Shown piece after piece: positions 58,783 through 64,000 of a stretch of DNA of 64,000 nt. The position numbers and the translations under genes were made by a program. Within the stretch, counting starts at the first letter, position 1, and every line of letters starts with the position of its first letter. The notes beneath the pieces are model-generated. The model saw only the letters and a list, made by a program, of their open reading frames with translations, was not told the origin of the DNA and did no database searches. The DNA is from Thiomicrorhabdus sp965603495. GTDB lineage: Bacteria > Pseudomonadota > Gammaproteobacteria > Thiomicrospirales > Thiomicrospiraceae. The stretch covers positions 62,001 through 126,000 of the forward strand of contig CBFDDF010000007.1 of NCBI GenBank assembly GCA_965603495.1, written 5' to 3'.

Positions 58783-61386
58783 ATGCTAGCGCTATTAAAT
58801 CAGAAAAAAATTATTTTAATCAGCTGCCTGGTGTTCACGGTGGGCATTATTCTCACGGATTTACGCTATCAGGTGCAATCTGATAATAATATTCAAGCGC
58901 TGGAAAAACATTTTCAAGAATATTCCGCCAATGCACATCTTTCTTTACAGCGCGCTGTCGAGCGAGAATTACAGCGTTTACAAAGTCTGGCGATGGTTTT
59001 TAATCTCTCTGATGATATTTCGCATGAAGCGTTTGAGCAACATGCTAGAGTCTTGCTAGCGGCAGATAATGGGGTACATGTTTTAGAGTGGGTTGAGCTC
59101 GTTGAGCATAAAAACCGTCAAGCGTTTGAAGAATCGTTGAGCTTTGATGGCTATGATTTTGAATTTAGGGATTTGCAAGATGGCACGCTCGTCAGGTCGC
59201 CAGATGCACCCAGTTATGCAGTGATTAAGCATATCTATCCCTTTAAAGAAAATGCGGTTGTGTTAGGTTTAAACGTCTATTCTGCTGAGGTTTCAAACTC
59301 GGCGATCGCTGTGGTGGAGCGCTTTAAGGGCACGGTTGCATCCACCCCCTTTAAATTGGTAGAAGCCCCTCATTCAGGTAGTTCAATCCTTTTTTACCAT
59401 CCTGTTTATAACGTAAATGGCTCCACCAAGGGCTATGTCACCCTGATTTTGAATATGGATAAATTTCTGACCTTTATGCGTAAGAATTCAATTTTAGAAT
59501 CCAGTCTGCAATATAGCTTGCGAGATTTACAATATAACGAGCTACCTTTTGCAACTTTAGGCCCCGATTTCAGTTCGAGTCAGCCATCCAATATGCGTAG
59601 CTTAATATTTAATGTCCAAGCCGCAGGACGCACTTGGGAGCTAACCACTCAGGTGGATTTAAGCCAGATTCCAGATTATGAAGCGTATCAATTGATGAGT
59701 CGTCATAAGGCGGTTTGGATTGGCTTAGGTTTAAGTTTACTGTTTGCGTTATTAATCTATTTCTTTTTACGGTTTCGTTTAGAAAAAATCTTAGATAAAC
59801 AACATCTTAGAGAGCAAGCGATTCGTTATGAAGACTTGATAGAACAAGGCTCAGATGCTTTTTTCTTATTGAATTGTGATGGTCAATTGATTAAGGTTAA
59901 TTCACAAGCCGTTAAAGCTTTGGGGTACTCAAAGAGTGAATTATTAGGGATGAATATCAATCAGATTGATACCGATTACACACCTAATGAAATTTACGAT
60001 ATATGTAGTTCCGTTAAAAACGGTGCCAAACGACTTTTTGAAAGTCACCACAGACGTAAAGACGGCACGATTTTTCCAGTGGAAATCAGTGTGGCTAAGT
60101 TTATGTTAGGGAATGAAGAAGTCAGCAGTGCTTTTGTGCGTGATTTAACAGATCGAGTCACGCAGAAAGCCCTTAGCATAGACAATACTGAAATGCAAAA
60201 GGAATTGGAGAAGTATACCCATGATTTAGAAGAGCAGAAATTGGCCTTTGAAACCGTATTTGAAAAATCAGCCGATGGGCTTTTTATTTCTGAAGGACGG
60301 CATATTCTGGATTGTAATGAAGCGACGGTTCAACTGTTTGGCTATGCCTCGAAGGCGGAATTATTACGATTACCAAATCATGTGTTTGCGCCTAAATATC
60401 AGCCAGATGGCGAAAGTTCGCATCGTAAGGGCTTTAGAATGCTGCAAACCTGCTTAGAGAAAGGCAGCCACCGCTATGAGTGGATTAATAAAAGAGCCAA
60501 TGGTGAAGAGTTTTGGTCGGATGTCGTATTGACTAGAATTGAATATTACGGTCGTCCAGTGATACATATTGCGTTTCGTGACATTTCAAAACGCAAGAAA
60601 CTGTCTGCCGAAATGGTGGCGGCAAAAGAGAGTGCTCTCGAGGCAAGCCAGGCCAAGTCTGAGTTTCTGGCGACCATGTCGCATGAAATACGCACCCCTT
60701 TGCATGGTATTTTAAGTTATGCGCATATGGGTGAGAAACGCGTTGAAAATGGCGACTTAGCTAAGTTAAAACGCTATTTTGAGAATATAGAATTGAGTGC
60801 ACAAAGGTTGCTACTGCTCTTTAATGATCTGTTTGATTCCGCTAAATTAGATGCTGGCGTAATGCGTTATGAGTTCAATCACCAAGATATTAGGCCTGTG
60901 GTGAAAAACTGTATTCAAGAGCAGGCTGTTTTAGCAGGTGATAAGCAGATAGAGCTCGTTCTGGTTGGACATGCGCAAATGGCTTATTTTGATGCCTCAA
61001 AGATCGCTCAGGTAATGACCAATCTGTTGAGTAATGCGATTCGCATTACGCCTGCTGGCAAAAGAATATTGATCAAAATTGAACAGCTTAGTATAAGTGA
61101 AGTACAAGTACTGGTTTCTGATGAAGGCCCGGGGATTTTAGAAGATGAATTAACGAATATTTTTGATCAATTTGTTCAGAGTCGTCAAAAGGCTGCTAAT
61201 ACTGGAGGAACGGGCTTGGGCTTGGCAATTTGTCGCGAGATTATTTCAGGTCATCACGGTAAAATTTGGGCTGAAAATCGTGTTAAATTAGGCCATCTAT
61301 TAGGCGCGGATTTCAAGGTTATCTTACCTATCCATAAAGCGGACTGGTCTCAGGTCAAGGATTCGCAAGAGAAGGGAGAATTATGA
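58783..61386 (+). CDS. CHASE-PAS-PAS membrane histidine kinase
   Basis: An 867-residue sensor kinase. Span 1 (about 8-25), a periplasmic CHASE domain (about 70-250, with VLEWVELVEHKNRQAFE), span 2 (about 309-330), PAS 1 (345-460), PAS 2 (480-600), HisKA with ATMSHEIRTPLHGILSY (His about 635), and HATPase with NLLSNAIRI, DEGPGI and GTGLGLAICREI. It has no receiver, but its stop overlaps the next gene (ATGA), which encodes a REC-PP2C protein. The pair probably forms one pathway. Confidence 0.92.
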   Translation: MLALLNQKKIILISCLVFTVGIILTDLRYQVQSDNNIQALEKHFQEYSANAHLSLQRAVERELQRLQSLAMVFNLSDDISHEAFEQHARVLLAADNGVHVLEWVELVEHKNRQAFEESLSFDGYDFEFRDLQDGTLVRSPDAPSYAVIKHIYPFKENAVVLGLNVYSAEVSNSAIAVVERFKGTVASTPFKLVEAPHSGSSILFYHPVYNVNGSTKGYVTLILNMDKFLTFMRKNSILESSLQYSLRDLQYNELPFATLGPDFSSSQPSNMRSLIFNVQAAGRTWELTTQVDLSQIPDYEAYQLMSRHKAVWIGLGLSLLFALLIYFFLRFRLEKILDKQHLREQAIRYEDLIEQGSDAFFLLNCDGQLIKVNSQAVKALGYSKSELLGMNINQIDTDYTPNEIYDICSSVKNGAKRLFESHHRRKDGTIFPVEISVAKFMLGNEEVSSAFVRDLTDRVTQKALSIDNTEMQKELEKYTHDLEEQKLAFETVFEKSADGLFISEGRHILDCNEATVQLFGYASKAELLRLPNHVFAPKYQPDGESSHRKGFRMLQTCLEKGSHRYEWINKRANGEEFWSDVVLTRIEYYGRPVIHIAFRDISKRKKLSAEMVAAKESALEASQAKSEFLATMSHEIRTPLHGILSYAHMGEKRVENGDLAKLKRYFENIELSAQRLLLLFNDLFDSAKLDAGVMRYEFNHQDIRPVVKNCIQEQAVLAGDKQIELVLVGHAQMAYFDASKIAQVMTNLLSNAIRITPAGKRILIKIEQLSISEVQVLVSDEGPGILEDELTNIFDQFVQSRQKAANTGGTGLGLAICREIISGHHGKIWAENRVKLGHLLGADFKVILPIHKADWSQVKDSQEKGEL

Positions 61387-62525
61387 AAACCAGACAAAGT
61401 GCCCCTATTAAACCCTATCTTTTAGTCGTCGATGATGAACCGATTAACCGCTTTATACTCGAAGATTTGATTGAAGATCGTTATGAATTGAAACTGTTAG
61501 AGAATGGTCAGTCCTGCCTCGATAGTGTTGATGAACGTCGTCCGGATTTGATTTTATTGGATGTGAATATGCCGGGCATGAATGGTTTTAAAGTTTGCCA
61601 GAGTTTAAAAGGCAGTCCACTAACGGCGGATATCCCCATTATATTTTTAACGGCAAAAGTTGCAGCAGAAGATGAGCGATTGGGTCTGGCATTAGGCGCT
61701 GTCGATTATATTACCAAACCTTTTACTGAGAGCATTTTACTGGCACGTATTAAAACGCATTTAAGCCTACATCAAACCCAAAAATTACTAGAAAAGAGTC
61801 ATGCGCTCCTTAAAAAAGAACGTGATTATATTGAGTACATTATGCTGTCAATGCGAGATGACCATCGCTTTGTTGACGAACAACTCACGACCTTAATTGC
61901 GCCGGTTGAAGAAAGTAATGGTGACTTGATTTTATCTGCGCGTGCTAAAAATGGCCATCGACATATTTTATTAGGAGACTTTACTGGCCATGGAATCACT
62001 GCGGCAGTGGCTGGCCCTTTGGTCAGTTCATTGTTTTATTCTCAAGTGGAGGAAGGCATAGCTTTAAATGAGACGGCTGCGCGAATTAACCATGAACTTT
62101 ACCAGAAGTTACCGCCTGAAATTTTTATGGCCGCTATTTTGATTGATTGGGACGTAGAGCATAATCAATTACAGATATGGAATTGCGGCATGCCAGCCTT
62201 GTTGCATTATAGAAATGGTGTCTATTTAGACTCATTTAAGTCGGATGGATTGGCGCTGGGGATTGTCGATTGTTTTTTTGCTGGGACCAAGCCCAAATTG
62301 ATTGAAGTTAGCTCTGGGGATGTGTTTTTCGGTTATTCGGATGGGGTGCAAGATGTGCTTTCTGAATCGAATGAACGTTTTGGATCGAAGAGGGTTCAGG
62401 GCTTGCTTGAGGTCTTATTAGCGCAAGGTTTCGCTTTAGAGTACGTACTGAATGTACTCGAAACTTATGCAGGTGAATTAAGCCTTCAAGATGATGCGAC
62501 CTTAATGCAGCTGCAAATACCTTAA
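61383..62525 (+). CDS. REC-PP2C (RsbU-type) response regulator
   Basis: A 380-residue protein: a receiver domain (residues 8-130, with VVDDEPINRF, phospho-acceptor Asp in ILLDVNMPGMNG, and ITKPF) and a C-terminal SpoIIE/PP2C phosphatase (residues 160-380) with LGDFTGHGITAAVAGP, WNCGMPALLHY, SDGVQDV and the terminal DDATLM metal site. It probably dephosphorylates an anti-sigma factor antagonist, as in partner-switching systems. No such partner is next to it. Overlaps the kinase gene by 4 bp. Confidence 0.92.
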   Translation: MKTRQSAPIKPYLLVVDDEPINRFILEDLIEDRYELKLLENGQSCLDSVDERRPDLILLDVNMPGMNGFKVCQSLKGSPLTADIPIIFLTAKVAAEDERLGLALGAVDYITKPFTESILLARIKTHLSLHQTQKLLEKSHALLKKERDYIEYIMLSMRDDHRFVDEQLTTLIAPVEESNGDLILSARAKNGHRHILLGDFTGHGITAAVAGPLVSSLFYSQVEEGIALNETAARINHELYQKLPPEIFMAAILIDWDVEHNQLQIWNCGMPALLHYRNGVYLDSFKSDGLALGIVDCFFAGTKPKLIEVSSGDVFFGYSDGVQDVLSESNERFGSKRVQGLLEVLLAQGFALEYVLNVLETYAGELSLQDDATLMQLQIP

Positions 62526-63061
62526 AAATTCGAAGCGCAAACTTTATTATGATGGCTATTGTTTAAACGGTTCATTACGGCTTCTCGCGCTAAGCCATCG
62601 GCGATGGTATTGCCCTTATTGCCATTGTGCCCCTTGACCCACTGCCAAACCACTTGGTATTGAAGGGTTAACTGCTCCAATTTCTCCCAGAGGGATTGAT
62701 ACTTCACGGGATTACCCGATTTATGAACCCATTGGTTGGTACGCCAGAGATGAATCTTTTCAGTCAGGCCCTCTATCAAAATACGAGAATCGGTAAAGAG
62801 CGTCACTTGGCAGTTTGGGTCATCGCTATCGACTTTATCATGCAGTTGATCGAGTGCATTCACAGCCGCCTTAAGTTCCATTTCCAAACTAGATGTCTGT
62901 TTTTGCCAATCAGAAACCCGTTGAATTTCTTTATTCTGTTTGAAAATAACGGAACCCCAACCGCCTACATCGAGCTTTTCAAAATAACCACCATCGGTAT
63001 AGATATCAATGTTTAACGGTTCTTTATTGCTCGATGGTTGGCTGGGAGAATGGTTTATCAA
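62522..63061 (-). CDS. rnhA: Ribonuclease HI
   Basis: Cuts RNA in RNA/DNA hybrids. The 179-residue protein has the DEDD active-site residues: Asp in IYTDGG, Glu in SSLEMELKA, Asp in LFTDSR, and Asp in NTIADGLAREA; the basic handle loop has WQWVKGHNGNKGN. It is about 20-25 residues longer than E. coli RnhA because of a front extension and an inserted DSDDPNC loop. The end overlaps the rhodanese gene by 4 bp, and the last 4 bases converge on the REC-PP2C gene. Confidence 0.93.
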   Translation of the reverse strand: MINHSPSQPSSNKEPLNIDIYTDGGYFEKLDVGGWGSVIFKQNKEIQRVSDWQKQTSSLEMELKAAVNALDQLHDKVDSDDPNCQVTLFTDSRILIEGLTEKIHLWRTNQWVHKSGNPVKYQSLWEKLEQLTLQYQVVWQWVKGHNGNKGNTIADGLAREAVMNRLNNSHHNKVCASNF

Positions 63062-63975
63062 GGCATCTCACCAAGGGTAAGTGGTAAGTTATTATCAATG
63101 CCATACTCTTGCATAGACGCATCATAAAGTTTGACGTGCATGAAATTTAGGCTGTCTAACATTGAAATAAGACGTGCGGCACGGTGCCCTGAATGACAGT
63201 AGACAATAATCGTTTGGTTTTTGTCTTCAATCCCCAGGGTTTTCAGCTGGGCTAATAAGCTATTTGATTCGACTTGGCGAAAGCCATTTAACGTGTCGAC
63301 GGCCAAAGACCATTCAAAGAAAATGGCACCTGGAATATGACCACTGCGCTTCTGCTTTGGATGACCGATGTATTCAGCGTGTGAACGGCTATCAATCAAT
63401 AATACGGACGGATCTTTCAACGCCTTGAGAATATCAGATTTGTCTGCTGTCAAGGCATCTGTGAGATGGGAGTCGGGTTCCGGGTAAATCGTTTTAGCCG
63501 GGCGCTTAGGCAAGGCTTGAGTGACTTTGAAGCCTTTTAGAACCCACGCGACAGTGCCACCATCTAAAATATTGACCTTATTGTGCTTGAGCTTTTTGAG
63601 TTCCCAATAGAGTCGACTGGCGTTCATATTGCCCATGTCATCATATAACACGATGTGCGTATCTGGACTGATCCCAAGTTGTGAGAGCACTTTACTCATA
63701 TAAGTTACGCCCCCACTTAAGGCCAGAGCATTTTGCGGTTTGATGAGCCAATCATAGTTCATCCAAAGGGCATTCTCGATATGGAATTTTTGATAGCTGG
63801 TTTGCGAGCTTAAGTCTATAAACAGGACGTTTTTCTGGTTTTTCTGTGCCCATTCCGGCGTGACAAAAACGGAGTCTATCGGGTTGGAACTGGGTGAAGC
63901 ATAGGCACTTAGAAAGGCGCTGCTTAAGAAGGTGAGTGCCAAAATTGAGAGTAGTTGAGGGAATCTAGTGAGCAT
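63058..63975 (-). CDS. Exported two-domain rhodanese (sulfurtransferase)
   Basis: A 305-residue tandem rhodanese with a signal peptide (cleavage near SAYASP), so it acts in the periplasm. The first domain (about 35-150, FIDLSSQTSYQKFHIENALWMN) lacks a Cys in its loop. The second (about 180-300) has the active Cys in VYCHSGHRAARL. Such enzymes move sulfane sulfur from thiosulfate or 3-mercaptopyruvate to a thiol or cyanide. The fit to a sulfur oxidiser is suggestive. An upstream TTG is in frame; the ATG at 63975 is preferred. It overlaps rnhA by 4 bp. Confidence 0.9.
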   Translation of the reverse strand: MLTRFPQLLSILALTFLSSAFLSAYASPSSNPIDSVFVTPEWAQKNQKNVLFIDLSSQTSYQKFHIENALWMNYDWLIKPQNALALSGGVTYMSKVLSQLGISPDTHIVLYDDMGNMNASRLYWELKKLKHNKVNILDGGTVAWVLKGFKVTQALPKRPAKTIYPEPDSHLTDALTADKSDILKALKDPSVLLIDSRSHAEYIGHPKQKRSGHIPGAIFFEWSLAVDTLNGFRQVESNSLLAQLKTLGIEDKNQTIIVYCHSGHRAARLISMLDSLNFMHVKLYDASMQEYGIDNNLPLTLGEMP

Positions 63976-64000
63976 ATTGACTCTCAAGTTTTTATTTAAG

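Noticed and set aside
1..64000. tRNA, rRNA, CRISPR array or intact insertion sequence
   Set aside because: I saw no T-loop/acceptor pattern, no regular spaced direct repeats and no transposase gene with terminal repeats. A covariance-model scan could still find a small RNA that I missed.

Overview
The window looks like chromosome of a sulfur-oxidising, probably chemolithoautotrophic gammaproteobacterium of the Thiomicrospira/Thiomicrorhabdus/Hydrogenovibrio kind. This is an inference from a sulfide:quinone-oxidoreductase-like gene, gammaproteobacterial versions of GreB, GlnS, LpxK, KdsB, ComEC and DbpA, PEP-CTERM proteins, many membrane sensor kinases and GGDEF/EAL proteins, and moderately AT-rich DNA. 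I recognised no tRNA, rRNA, CRISPR array, intact insertion sequence or prophage.

Layout. 1-7.2 kb: end of a fructokinase (mak) gene, thioredoxin-like protein, SDR enzyme, EF-hand-like acidic protein, GDSL esterase, greB, and an SQR-like flavoprotein with a small partner. 7.4-10.6 kb: the plus-strand nucleotide-loop arm of cobalamin assembly (cobU, cobT, cobC, cobS). 10.7-22 kb: PLP deaminase, amtB, a Lon-family protease, a cold-shock protein with a long non-coding region upstream of it, then DUF2062, comEC, lpxK, a Trm112-like protein and kdsB. 22.1-31.8 kb: a tightly overlapping minus-strand cobalamin operon headed by a cobalamin riboswitch and btuB, with a cobQ-bluB fusion, two BtuF-like binding proteins, cobO, a Dph6-type PP-loop ATPase, a CobC/CobD-type aminotransferase and cbiB. 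32-40 kb: small accessory genes (PEP-CTERM protein, pentapeptide-repeat protein, TfoX-N protein, PA2778/PA2779 pair, GAF kinase, parvulin, acyltransferase, quinone-reductase-like flavoprotein). 40-48 kb: c-di-GMP and kinase signalling genes. 48-54 kb: DUF808 gene, parvulin, a PEP-CTERM/tail-collar operon, a pair of structured inverted elements and an unknown two-gene cassette. 54-64 kb: glnS, DUF3010, dbpA, bcp, a CHASE/PAS kinase with a REC-PP2C partner, RNase HI and an exported rhodanese.

The most striking signal is not a gene. A perfect 10-bp palindrome, CCAGGCCTGG, occurs 21 times by eye (17 as the 12-mer ACCAGGCCTGGT), about one per 3 kb, where well under one copy is expected by chance. 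Fourteen copies are intergenic, often just 3' of genes. Seven are inside genes, and there it encodes only Gln-Ala-Trp or Pro-Gly-Leu. This distribution resembles DNA-uptake sequences, and comEC itself holds two copies, but a nucleoid or regulatory site is equally possible.

The cobalamin genes work together to import corrinoids (BtuB, BtuF-like), adenosylate (CobO), amidate (CobQ), attach the aminopropanol arm (CobC/D, CbiB), make dimethylbenzimidazole (BluB) and assemble the lower loop (CobU, CobT, CobC, CobS). No corrin-ring synthesis genes and no BtuCD are present here.
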